Shown: piece after piece, positions 12,216-23,060 of the stretch
Numbering within the stretch: the first letter of the stretch is position 1
Layout of the letters: the number at the start of each line of letters is the position of its first letter
The notes under the pieces: model-generated
Told to the model about the DNA's origin: nothing
Seen by the model: the letters and a program-made list of their open reading frames with translations, nothing else
Databases searched by the model: none
Translations under genes and position numbers: made by a program
Assembly (NCBI GenBank): GCA_905331475.1
Contig: CAJNYU010002278.1
Location: forward strand, 62,001 to 126,000
Source of the DNA: Rotaria socialis
Taxonomy: Eukaryota > Rotifera > Eurotatoria > Philodinida > Philodinidae
DNA: 64,000 bases
Direction: 5' to 3'

Positions 12216-13585
12216 CTGAATGTGCAAAGAAGAATAAATATTCATCTCAAAACAATGGACTCATTGATAGATAACGTCATTTTTCGTTCTGATTGATCAT
12301 TCTTTTTTGTTCATTGACGAATCGTTCATGGAATCATTCTTCTTTTGTCACAATGTGTTTCATTATATTAAATACTTTTTCAATACAGAATGAGCTACTG
12401 AGAAGAATATCACTTAATTCAATCTTAACAGATGATAGAAGTATTGTATATAAATATTGTTCTATGTAGATTTAAAAGAACTTTTTAAAATGTGTTGTTT
12501 ATTATTAAGTTGAAATAAAAACAATAAAAAAATACTATGTGAATAAATTGGATTGCAAAGGGTGTTTAGTTGCTATGTCACAAATCAGCTAGAAAAATAA
12601 ATAAAGTAATAATCAAATAAAAGATGCATTGCCATATACAAGTGAAACAAAATTTTCTATTTTAAGTTTAGAACGCATTCTTCTTTACAATAAATGTTCT
12701 GATGAATATTTATTAGTGAAAAAATTGATAAGTTCGAAATTTTCATAAAATGAAAAGCAAGGTGCTAAACAGAGTATCAAAACAAAAAACCGCAAATATC
12801 ATCAGTATTTTATTGTCACCAATAATGATATCTGCTGCTAGAACCGCTGATCTGTTTTCGGCCCAATGAATATCTTCAATAGACATTCATGAAAACAATG
12901 GATCAATAATGAGATAGTTCTTTATGAAATAAATAAATTGAGAGTAAGTTTGAAATTTTTTTTAGTGTCAAGTTAAATAAAAACAACTTGGTTCATTTAA
13001 ACAAAAATGATTAAAGAGCAACAAAATTTCTGGCTGAATTCTCATCAATTCCTAGAGAATGTTAATTTAAGAATAGACTATTTTATGGATAATTTCTAGA
13101 AGACACAAGTTTTATTTCAGAAAATATATTAAAGAGTAATATTGCATATTTTGCAGAATGCAATAGTTGAAAACGCAAGAAAAATTTCAAATACAACATA
13201 TTTCCTGTGATTAACGGAGAACCAAATGTCTTGATCAACACATTTTTTTCGAAGGTCCATAGAATTTATAAAACACATCAAATAGTTTTGCATTATTTTT
13301 GTAGAGAATGAGGCAACAAGTAGACCTCTTATAATGTAGAAATAATGCATTGCCTTCAATAAAAGGATTTAAAACAAAAGGTTCCATTATAGTGAATGCA
13401 GGATAAAATTTTTTTAAATAATGAGTCATTTTCATCGAAATACGAGCAATTTTATATATTATGAATATGTAGATCATTTGTTCTGTTTGTAATTAGTAAA
13501 GGCTTTTTGAAGACATGAAAGTTTCTTTTAAAGATAAAAGCAGACTGGTTTTATTCTTTTTTCTTCTTGATAAATGAATACTAAA
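12216..13585. other. AT-rich region, possible decayed transposase traces
   Basis: No intact gene. On the minus strand around 12300-12440 a frame reads ILLSSSFCIEKVFNIMKHI, faintly like the C-terminal dimerisation region of hAT transposases, but it is broken by stops. Minus open frames at 13129-13477 were not recognised. Confidence 0.3.
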
Positions 13586-13941
13586 ACGTAGGATATCTCG
13601 GAGCTGGATTCGAGTATTCCGTAACCGGATTCGCTTACAGGTTATTCGAAAGCATAAAAAGGCTATACTAAGATAGAATTCGCCGAGTTTTATCAAATGG
13701 GCACCTTTTGAGGCCGATTCCGTGCAAAGATCCCTCCCTAGACGATGAATCTTGGACCAAATCCGGACTTCCTTGTATGTCGCACCTGGATTCGCGTAGA
13801 GGCTACACCAAGAGATAGAAATGATATGCTAAGATAGAACTCGCCGAGATCGATCTTAGCATAGCGTTTTCACGTGTTGGTATAATCTGTAGGCGAATCC
13901 AGTTGCGGAATACTCGAATCCAGCTCCAAGATATCCTACGT
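13586..13941. mobile_element. Non-autonomous element (MITE) with ~49-bp inverted ends
   Basis: The left end, starting ACGTAGGATATCTCGGAGCT, reappears inverted at 13893-13941 with only three differences over 49 bases. The 356-bp unit has no coding frame. Inside it are shorter repeats built on CTAAGATAGAAYTCGCCGAG and their complements, as in foldback DNA transposons. No clear target duplication was found, so the superfamily is unknown. Confidence 0.85.
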
Positions 13942-14613
13942 AAAACGAATCGTTTCCTATTTTTTGATAATCCCATTTATGTCGTATATTAAGAGAAAAA
14001 ATATCGAATTTTTGATACTACATATATGAGTCATACTATTCGTCCGATTATTCAGTGGCGCCCATAAAAACACAGTGATGTCATTACGTGTAAAAAAAGC
14101 ACGAAAATACTATGCGGGTATCTCATTTTTTTTCTTCTACACGTGAGTCTCACTGAAAAAGACAGAAAGATTTTTTTTTGTTGACGCCACAATTTTCTTT
14201 TCGAGAAGCGGTAACACTGAAAAAAATAGGAAGTAGCTAGTGATCGCCATCATGAATGAAAATCTGTCGTGATTAGATTCCAGAAGAAAAAATTCTCCTA
14301 GACTCTATTGAGAATGAAGTGAGTACTAATATTTGGAGAGTTGGATATCTATAAATACGTACTCCAATATTCTCTTTTGACCATGATTTTCTTCTTCATG
14401 GTGATACATCACTTTATGCCTTATCACTCTGAGATAGAGTATATTCAATGCGCGGAAAAATTTTCCTGATCATCTACGTATTTCTATTTTTTAGTATATC
14501 TTCTAATCATCTCGACTACAACGCTAGGATCTTCTAAAAGTTTGAAACAGTACGCTACTACTGCTATCGACTCGTGCAAACTTAAACCTTTAGCTCTTCT
14601 TAACTAGTAACAC
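13942..14613. other. Intergenic, upstream of the B-box gene
   Basis: No gene or clear repeat seen. Confidence 0.45.
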
Positions 14614-15126
14614 ATGGCAACAGGCAGAGCTAAGCAACCTTGTGTTAAATGTGATAAAGGTCCTGGTATTGCCATATGTGGAGGATGTGAGGAATGGTTC
14701 TGTCGGAAGCATTTCATGCAACATCGAGATGGTCTTGGTGAAGAGATGGATCGTGTCGGCCAGCAACATGATTTGCTACACAAACAACTAGCTGAAGATA
14801 ATGTTATGCATGCATTCCATTTACGTATCAATGAATGGGAAAATGCATCAATTAACAAAATTCGAAAAGTGGCCGGAAAAGCTAGAACGGATCTCGAAAA
14901 ATATTTAAATAATACAAAAACTGAATTAAAAAATTCCCTTGGAAAAATAAGAGTCGAACTAGCGACAAGTCGTGAGTCAGACGATTATACAGAAATAGAG
15001 TTGACAAATTGGGCTGAGAATCTGAAAAAGCTGCGACAACTACTTGAAAACCCACCGAGTATTGGCATTCTTGAAAGTGATCAATCTTTAGCAGTCATTC
15101 GTGTCGGTCCACCGAAAAGTATGTAA
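14614..15126 (+). CDS. B-box-type zinc-finger/coiled-coil protein, apparently truncated
   Basis: A 170-aa frame from ATG 14614. Residues about 10-38 form a B-box-like zinc site: CVKC, then CGGC, FCRKHFMQH. A predicted coiled coil follows (about 45-150), then LAVIRVGPPKSM and a stop. The intact relative at 58353-59657 continues from the coiled coil into a beta-propeller. Here the frame ends right where that would start, and a splice donor-like GTATGT overlaps the last codon (15120). No downstream exon was found; the next kilobase is filled with GTAC-rich repeats and a MITE. It is either a short family member or a copy whose 3' half was lost. Function unknown. Confidence 0.65.
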   Translation: MATGRAKQPCVKCDKGPGIAICGGCEEWFCRKHFMQHRDGLGEEMDRVGQQHDLLHKQLAEDNVMHAFHLRINEWENASINKIRKVAGKARTDLEKYLNNTKTELKNSLGKIRVELATSRESDDYTEIELTNWAENLKKLRQLLENPPSIGILESDQSLAVIRVGPPKSM

Positions 15127-15323
15127 AAACATCAAGATTAAATATTCGACTATACGTAACATTTTCTGTAGTTACGAGAAATACTATTCAACTGAAGTTC
15201 GAATAATATCTGTAGAAAAGGAAGTGTATTTGAAATTCTTTATAAAAATAGAAATCGAGTTTGTAAGTTACGATTCAGTTATCAACACAGATTATGCATC
15301 TGACTTCTTATCAGTGATTGTAC

Positions 15324-15460
15324 CAGTACAAGTACAAGTACATGAAGTACAGGTACAAGTACTGTGTAGTGCACAATTGTACTGTGCAATTGTGCTTCAG
15401 TACAAATATATCTGGTGCAATGTACCTGAATAAATCGAACTGAAGTACAATGTACAAATT
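15324..15460. repeat. GTAC-rich palindromic cluster, first copy
   Basis: More than a dozen overlapping GTAC or close variants (GTACAAGTACAAGTACATG and so on) plus ACAATTGTACTGTGCAATTGT-like palindromes. Each GTAC is self-complementary, so the whole segment can fold. Confidence 0.75.
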
Positions 15461-16194
15461 CACATTAGGTTTTCATTAATAATTTTTCTGAGTGCCCATT
15501 GGTTTCGTTGGCTAATGACATCTTTAGTGTGAACAAGAATATAAGCTAGCATCCACATTATCATATTTTCGTATTCACTGATCTTGAAATGAATAGAATT
15601 TATAGCTCTATAACTGGTAATGAATAATTGCAACACGTGAGGTAGAAATTACAACATTACGTGAATTAAAACCATTTCTTCTTATGTTGGACTGGAATGA
15701 ATTGAAATGACACTATTCCTATCTGATAGAAACCTGTTCTTTTTTCGTTTTAAATTTTATATTTTCTCTCACTTGAAAAGTTTTTGATTGGTCTAATCAA
15801 TTACTGAAATTTCATCAGTTTTGATGCATCAATAAAATTCATTCAAAAAGACAAACTAGAAAAAAATCGTCAAATGAGAAAAAAATAAAAAATGTAGGAC
15901 TACAATCCAGATTTGAACTTAATTAAAATAATGGCGTTTGAATCGATATTAATCTCTTTTTTACGCTTTTTTCATGGAATCTGACGCACATACGTAATTC
16001 ATAGAATTTATATATTAGTTGCCATCTATAAAAAATATTTGACAAAAGCTTCAATTCGTCCGCTATTTACGATTTTGAAGCCGTTTTGGAATCATTAAAA
16101 TACATTGAATAGATAGAAAACACTTAAAACCTAATGCAAAGAAGAAAAAATAGAAAAATAGTATACCTCAAAGGATCGCTGTACGAGTTTCAGC

Positions 16195-16305
16195 ATTATA
16201 CTGAGCACATTGTACTTAGTACCTGTACTGAGTGCAAATGTACACTAAGATTTTAAGTACTTAGTATGTAAAAGTACCAAGTATTGTACTGAGTATCCAA
16301 TGTCT
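16195..16305. repeat. GTAC-rich palindromic cluster, second copy
   Basis: Repeats of TGTACTTAGTACCTGTACTG and related forms. It lies about 0.75 kb after the first cluster; the two may be the ends of one element or two insertions. Confidence 0.7.
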
Positions 16306-16350
16306 GCTTCTTACGTCTGTTTTATTCATATTCAGAGTTCACTGTTAACC

Positions 16351-16621
16351 TACACTCCCAAAACAATAGGTTTTTTTACGGAACTTAAAAAGGTTCTTCC
16401 CTCGGGCACACCCGAAGAACCTTTTTGGGTTCAGTATAGAACTTTAAAAGGTTTGGTTTGTAAGCTGTAACACCTTTCAGGTTTAGTAAATCTTGACAAG
16501 GTTTCGTAGCTTCAATACCAAACCTTTTAAAGTTCTATACTGAACCCAGAAAGGTTCTTCGGGTGTGCCCAAGGGAAGAACCTTTTTAAGTTCCGTAAAA
16601 AACCTATTTTTTTAGAGTGTA
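16351..16621. mobile_element. Tc1/mariner-type MITE, TA duplication
   Basis: The 267-bp element runs from CACTC (16353) to GAGTG (16619) between TA dinucleotides at 16351-16352 and 16620-16621. Arms 16353-16457 and 16518-16619 are inverted copies with only a few mismatches (shared core GGTTCTTCCCTYGGGCACAC). There is no coding capacity. TA duplication plus CACTC-type ends indicate mobilisation by a Tc1/mariner transposase elsewhere in the genome. High arm identity suggests fairly recent insertion. Confidence 0.92.
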
Positions 16622-19600
16622 AATCATTAATTCTTCCATTTGGACTCTTTCCGCGTTTTGGTATAACAATCATACTTTAAAAGCTATATTTGTAATTTTT
16701 TAAGTCAATTATTCACTCTCATTTCTTGGCGAATTATGCATGAATGCTAAAATGTTTTTTCAGAGTTTAACAGCTTTCAGATTATACTACTTGGTGATAG
16801 AACTTTCAATTTTGCATCTCGTTTACCTTTCCTATCGACAAAATTAACTCAGAATAAAGTAGTATTTTCCATTTTAGTATATCCATTATCAATTTTAAAT
16901 GAAACATCTTATTTTTTCTAAGTAAAATTGTTCAAAGTAAATAAAAACTATTTAGTTATGTCATATTTTGTAACGTAATATCTCGCGGTACTGCCGTTTT
17001 CGAAGCGTGATACTCTAAATAGACGATATTAAAGTTAGAACTATCTGGATTGATATTTATTGAAAATTAAATTACTTTTGTGGCTGTACTGATAGACTAT
17101 AACTATAGCGACGTAGATTAATACTGATACAAGAGTTCGGTTTCGCATTATTCAAATCGACTATAAGCTTAGAGTAGACTCCGGATTGGCAACTTCGTTG
17201 CGAATTTCCTCATTAAAATTACTAAGATACCAACTAGAGGTCCTCTACTTCTAATTACTTCATGATGATCCTTATCGAATCATTTTTTTCTACTCTGTGA
17301 ACTCATTGGCAGAAGAATGCATTTTGCTGTGTATCATTTGTATGCGATCTTGCTTAATACTATGCATATGAGATTTTAGCTAATAAACTCCTGTTGTATT
17401 CTTATGTATTTTGATCCGAAATAAAAATGGATAGAATAGGCTTATTGTCAAAGAAACTAGTTATTAGTGACATTTTCATTAAGTACTACTTTATAAGTAA
17501 AATGCGATTTTCTCAAAAGTGGGCTACGTTTAATTCAATTTCTTCAAATGCAATAGATTTTGAACCTTTAGAAAATGTATGACAAAGTTAAAATATAACT
17601 AGTCGTTGAAAAACTAAACTATTAGTTCTCAACAACGCTTAGCAATTTTCAATTATTATTTTTGTTTAAAAAGTGTTACTAGGAGTCGAAAATATGAGAA
17701 ATCTTCTCAAGCTATGCTCATGTCTTTACGAGAAGCATTCTTATGTTGTGTTGTAGTTACTAGTTGGTTTCTGAGACATTCTCCATTTTCTAGGACATAT
17801 GGCAACAGTGCGTTTTTAGGAGTACCTAAATCATTAACGCCGATAGAAATTCGGAACTTTTTGTACGAAAATTGTGTTCAACTAAAGACATGTAAACACC
17901 TAAGCACAAGAGAATAGTGACACTGGCAACCAGTACAATAGGGATTTCTTTGAGAGAAGAAATTTAGATTCAACGGTAATAGTCTGTTTGATAGTCATGG
18001 GCTTTGCAAGAAATCCATTTTTTCTACTCGTGAGGCAGTATTAGAAAAATTCAAGCTGTGAGATTACAGTATAAAATAAGATAGAGTATAGGTTTTGTCT
18101 TAAATGGAAATCATTGTCACGCTAGTTGCAATCCTTGCATGAATCTTTGGGATAGTATGACTAGACGTTTGTTATTTGTAGTATAGGATGTAAGCCCCAA
18201 ACTTGCATAGCGTCAAGTGAAAATTGAGTTAGTCTGTTTGAGTACATGTCAGGTCGAATACACTCAATAGTGATCCCTCATTCGTCCAGTTGTGACTGTT
18301 CAAATTCCAGCGAGATTTATTTCAACTACTTTTGAGCTATTTAAGTTTTAACCATACCAATTGCTTATTGTATACTAGTATGATTTTATTCATTTTGAGT
18401 AAAAATCGAACACAATGGAATGCCATGAAATATATTGAGATTTGCTTCGTGTTAGTGTAAATGCACAACCATGTAAATGGTGCCCAATAGTTAGGGGATA
18501 TCAGTAGAGTTTAATAGGCGAGGCTTAGCTCAAAGTGCTTCCAAAGTCAATTAACAATTAGAATATGCCCAAGTATCTTGAAAAAAGAATTTTATCTTTT
18601 CCAACTCTTTGAAATGTTGTGAAAACGGATCATGGTGCGGGAATTAAAAATGGACCAATAAATAATACTCATGCATATTGCTTTTATATTTATGTGTGAT
18701 ACTATTGATATTTCTCTCGACCCGTCATATTTGCATGATCGGTGGATCCTGATTTGATGAGTTATTCTTTTTTATACGGGTGGAACTCGTATTAATCCCA
18801 GGTGGGCATGTTAAGCTCAAAGAGAGATTTCCTATTGGGAATACATAGCTCCATAACACAACTCGGAGAATACCAGCTTTTGCTGTAACATATTTTAGCC
18901 GTAATTAATAGTCTTATTTCATAAAGAAAAATATATTCTGTAAGTTCATTTTCAGTTTATTTTTTTTATTTGGATTTTGCATTTAGAAAAGGAAGAATTT
19001 GCTGCACCTGGTACTTACGCTCAGTTATGTTAGAAATTTTCAGTGTTCATTCAACCATTAATAACACTATGTCTTCAAACTTTTGTTCTGCACAAAAGTA
19101 TAATAGATGAACAAAGTATTTGTTATAGTTATTCGTTTATTTTGTGATTTTCACTAGTCTTTTGAAATTGGGATTTCATTTGAAAAAACGAAAATTAATG
19201 AACACTGTATTGACGGTCGTTCTATTCAGTCAATATTTATGTTAGTTATATTTGATTTAAGATATTGCTGATCTGTTTAAAAGATAAAACATAAATGAAC
19301 ATATTTTTCATAACTAAGATTCAACTATGGCATAATATTCAATCTCGCCACAAATCCAAAAGATTTTTCTTCTGTGCTCATGCTCTCAGACCAGAACACT
19401 TGTGCCAATTGTGGCGATTGTCGTTGGGATTGTTCAGTTTTTATAGACTGGGATTTACGAAGAAAATCTCAAATTTAATCTCGAAATTAAAAGTATATAA
19501 TTGAACAGACTGCTGATAGGACCGATTTGGTTGATAGCACATTCTTTTCGTGCTTATCAACTCTAACAGTTTTATTTTGAAGTTAGTAAAATAGACGAAT

Positions 19601-20989
19601 AAAATTGTTGGTACTATTTAAATCATGCATGTATCACGCAATCATCATTGAGATGCCTTGTCGCGATATCAACTATAATATAAACAGAGTAACTCCACAA
19701 AGAGTACTGGCGATGATAACTGTTCGTATAATCAAACATTCATGATAAATTAATTTTTCTTGAATTTTCACTTTCATCTAGATAGAATACATGAACCAGA
19801 CAATGTGGAGACTTGGCAGTGGATGATACTAATTCATTTCTAACACGATCTTGAGGTACTATGGTCAATCGGGTGCTGACTAACAAAGAAAGTGAAGTAG
19901 GAGAAGAATCCATCCTTAATAAGAATAATTTTAGTTTCACTTAGATTACGATCAACCGAATGACTTCTCTCCTGGTTGAAAAAGGATTACTATTAGTGAA
20001 TGCAACCGTATCAAAAATTATCATCGATCATTCACTATATCACCTTTCACAAGAGTCTATCTTGTAAGTTGATGCTTCGATGGTTGTGATATCTATGAAA
20101 AAATTGATTGGAACAAAAACGATTGGGACCGTATTGCTTGTTCGTTAATATTGCTCTTTTCTAATGACACAAACTTCTGCATTGATTGAATCATCTACAA
20201 AGATAAATGAAAAAAGTGTTTGGAAAATTATGATTTACAGGCTATGAGATCGTTTTGAATTAAAGGTAGCCTATATAATATAGTTCAAGGTGAATACTGT
20301 ATATGAACAGAATCTTGATGATGTATATTTACTGGTTATATAATCGGCGATGCATTATAAGATCACGAGGTCTTCATTAGAAAAAGAGAAGCATTAGTGA
20401 ACACAATGGTGGTTAGCATGATTTGGTAAGCGTATTATAATATACCTATGTGAAAAACGCATTAGCTATCATATCAATAGTGAAAAATACAGGAATGAAA
20501 CTCTCAACATGTGAACCAATCATCTATTATGTAGTACTTTGTTAACAAATCGACTCATAAAGCTTAATTTAATCTTCAAAACGAGATGATAAAAATTGAC
20601 GAACGCAGCCTTGCGCAACAGTTTAAGCGTTCTTATCATCGATTTTTCATGTCATGGTGAAAATTTTATGATCAATACATGCAATGTATCTCAAGACAGA
20701 TGACATAAATGAATAGAGTTTTCGTTTGGATTATTCTTTTAATACAGAATGATAGTCTATTTTACGATATCTCAATATTTATTTTAAATTGATTAAAATA
20801 AACAAAAATCATACTTATCAAACCTATTTACCGGTCATTTGGTGCGTATGCTTACATTTGTAAAGAGCATCTTGTTTCAAACTCATTAACATAGATGAAC
20901 GAATGGTTGGTATAACGTGTTGTTGATAAAAATCGTTAAAAATGTAATCTCCAATCATGTGGCCAGTCAAAATCTGTACTCGAATGCAT
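16622..20989. other. Gene desert, about 4.4 kb
   Basis: No open frame with recognisable content and no strong repeat found by eye. Small frames at 17714-17917, 19295-19504 and 19740-19940 were judged random. Confidence 0.45.
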
Positions 20990-23060
20990 GCGCAATTGGT
21001 GAGTACCAGCCTTATCAGGAGTGTCCGTTTGTCATGTAATCTCATATCACTCGATCCATTCAAAACATGTCCTCCAAGCCAAGCAAAGACAATGAACCGA
21101 AGGCTACTCATGAATGTTGCTTTTCCACATCATCTTTATCACTTCTGCTTCTTTAAATTCAAGATTTCAGCTGTACAAAGCAGTAAAACAGAAATCTATT
21201 AAGGAATATTCGTTGGTCACGTAAGCTACAATCACCTCGCCCCCACCGAATCCAAGATTTAAATTGTACCAATTGGACGAACAGGACCTTGCTCACTCAC
21301 GTTCATTTTCCATGTTAGCTTAGGTTAATCTTCTAATTCTAAATCCTTGCTTCAAAGTTTATGACGGAGGGAAACATTAATCTCATTATGAATGTTCGTT
21401 TACCACGTACTCTGGATCACTTGGTAAACCACAAATAAAAGCGTCACACTATGTAGACAAGTTGAAAACAAGTGTAATGAAGAAGTTTGCTTCTTATGTA
21501 AAATTCAATCATCCGATCGACTCGAAATCTATGCATCGAACTATGCAAATGATCTGAACAGGCGCTTAATGAAGAACATTTGACTGCCTTGGAAACTTTG
21601 ATAACATGGTCAACTTAAAATCTGTGCTGCGAATGTGTCTCGGCGTTGAATAAAGCCCTCTTCGCAAATGTTCGTTGCTTATGTGAACTTCAATCATTTT
21701 GGCAACTGGATATTTCTCTAGTGAAGTAAACAAAAGAAATGAATAAGAGTATTCTGCGAACTTTTCATTTACTATGTGATCTCCAATTCCTTCTTCCATT
21801 GGGAATCGGAGCTGCGAATTGTACACAAAAGATGAAAAAAACGATGATGCGGAATAGTGACTTTCCGTGACATCGTCAATCAATTTAATAACTCGAAAGC
21901 TCTCCTGGGAAGTATGGCAGAGTCGTGAACAGAAAACTCCTGATGTGTGCTAGTTTCTCATGTGATCTTCCGTCACTGAACGCAATAGAAATTTGTGCGT
22001 CGAAGTATGGAAGAGTCGTGAACAGAAGATTAGTGATGTGTGTTCGTTTCCGATATGATATTCCGTCACTGAACCCAATCGAAATTTGTGCTTCGAAGTA
22101 TGGAGAAGTGGTGAACAGAAGATTAGTGATGTGAGCTCGTTTCCCATGTGATATTCCGTCACTGAACCCTATCGAAATTTGTGTTTTGAAGTAGGCAAGA
22201 GCGGTGAACAGAACACTCGTGATGTGTGTTCGTTTCTCATGTGATCTTCCGTCACTGAACCCAATCGAAATTTGTGCTTCGAAGTATGGAGGAGTGGTGA
22301 ACAGAAGATTAGTGATGTGTGTTCGTTTCCCATGTGATATTCCTTCACTGAACCCAATCGAAATTTGTGTTTTGAAGTAGGGAAGAGTGGTGAACAGGAC
22401 ACTCCTGATGTGTGTTCGTTTCCCATGTAATATTCGGTAACTTAACCTAATTGAAATGTGTACTTCGAAGTATGGAGGAGTGGTGAACAGAAGATTTATG
22501 ATGTGTGCTAGTTTTCTGTGTGACCTTGCATCACTTAACCCATTCGAAATTCGTGTTTTGAAGTATGTAATATTAGTGAACAGAAGAATCGTGATGGTCG
22601 TTAATTTGCGATGTAATCATCAATCGCCGCTTGCACTGAAAACCCATAATTCGAACTGTGGAAGTGTGTTGAATAGAAGACTACTGAGGTATGTTTGTTT
22701 TCCGTGTTAGCTTTAGCCGATTCGCCTGCGTGAAGTCGGTTCTTTGATGTGTGGAAGCGAGATGAATAGTAGACTGCTGATATAGGTTTGGTTGCCATAT
22801 GATCTTTAATCACATCTTCCACTCGTTAATGTGCTTTGATCTACGTAAAAGTGGTAAATAGAAGCATAATGGTAAATGTTCATCCGGGATGTGTGCTTCA
22901 TTCTGTGCTCGGCTCAAAAGTAGCCCTTAAAATGGTGCCGAATAAGTGAAAAGAAGACTCTTGTGCAGTGGCCGTTGCTTATGTGATCTTCAATCACTTG
23001 GTCGATTCTAAGGTTGTGTTTCCAAGTATAGCAACGAAGCGCCTGTGGTGTTTGTTTGTG
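20990..23060. repeat. Tandem satellite array, 93-bp period
   Basis: The anchor GTGAACAGAA recurs at 21925, 22018, 22111, 22204, 22297, 22390, 22483 and 22576, exactly 93 bp apart. Diverged copies continue the same register at 22669, 22762, about 22854 and 22946, and backwards at 21832, 21739, about 21656, 21554, 21462, 21183, 21090 and 20999. The central copies are most alike and the flanks most diverged, as expected from unequal exchange. Because 93 is divisible by three, both strands show long frames with a 31-residue repeat (for example NRRLVMCVRFRYDIPSLNPI); these frames are interrupted and not recognised as protein domains. Confidence 0.92.

Larger units (their letters stand above)
15127..16350. 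other. Repeat-rich non-coding stretch
   Basis: Contains the two GTAC-rich clusters listed separately and nothing recognisable between them. Confidence 0.5.

Noticed and set aside
12300-13477. Possible hAT transposase remnants
   Set aside because: One short faint resemblance to the dimerisation region, broken by stops; too weak to annotate as a transposon.
21566-22822. Long minus- and plus-strand frames with a 31-residue repeat
   Set aside because: They follow from the 93-bp satellite period being a multiple of three; frames are broken between blocks and match no domain I recognise.
20990-23060. CRISPR-like array
   Set aside because: The whole 93-bp unit repeats without unique spacers, and the genome is animal.
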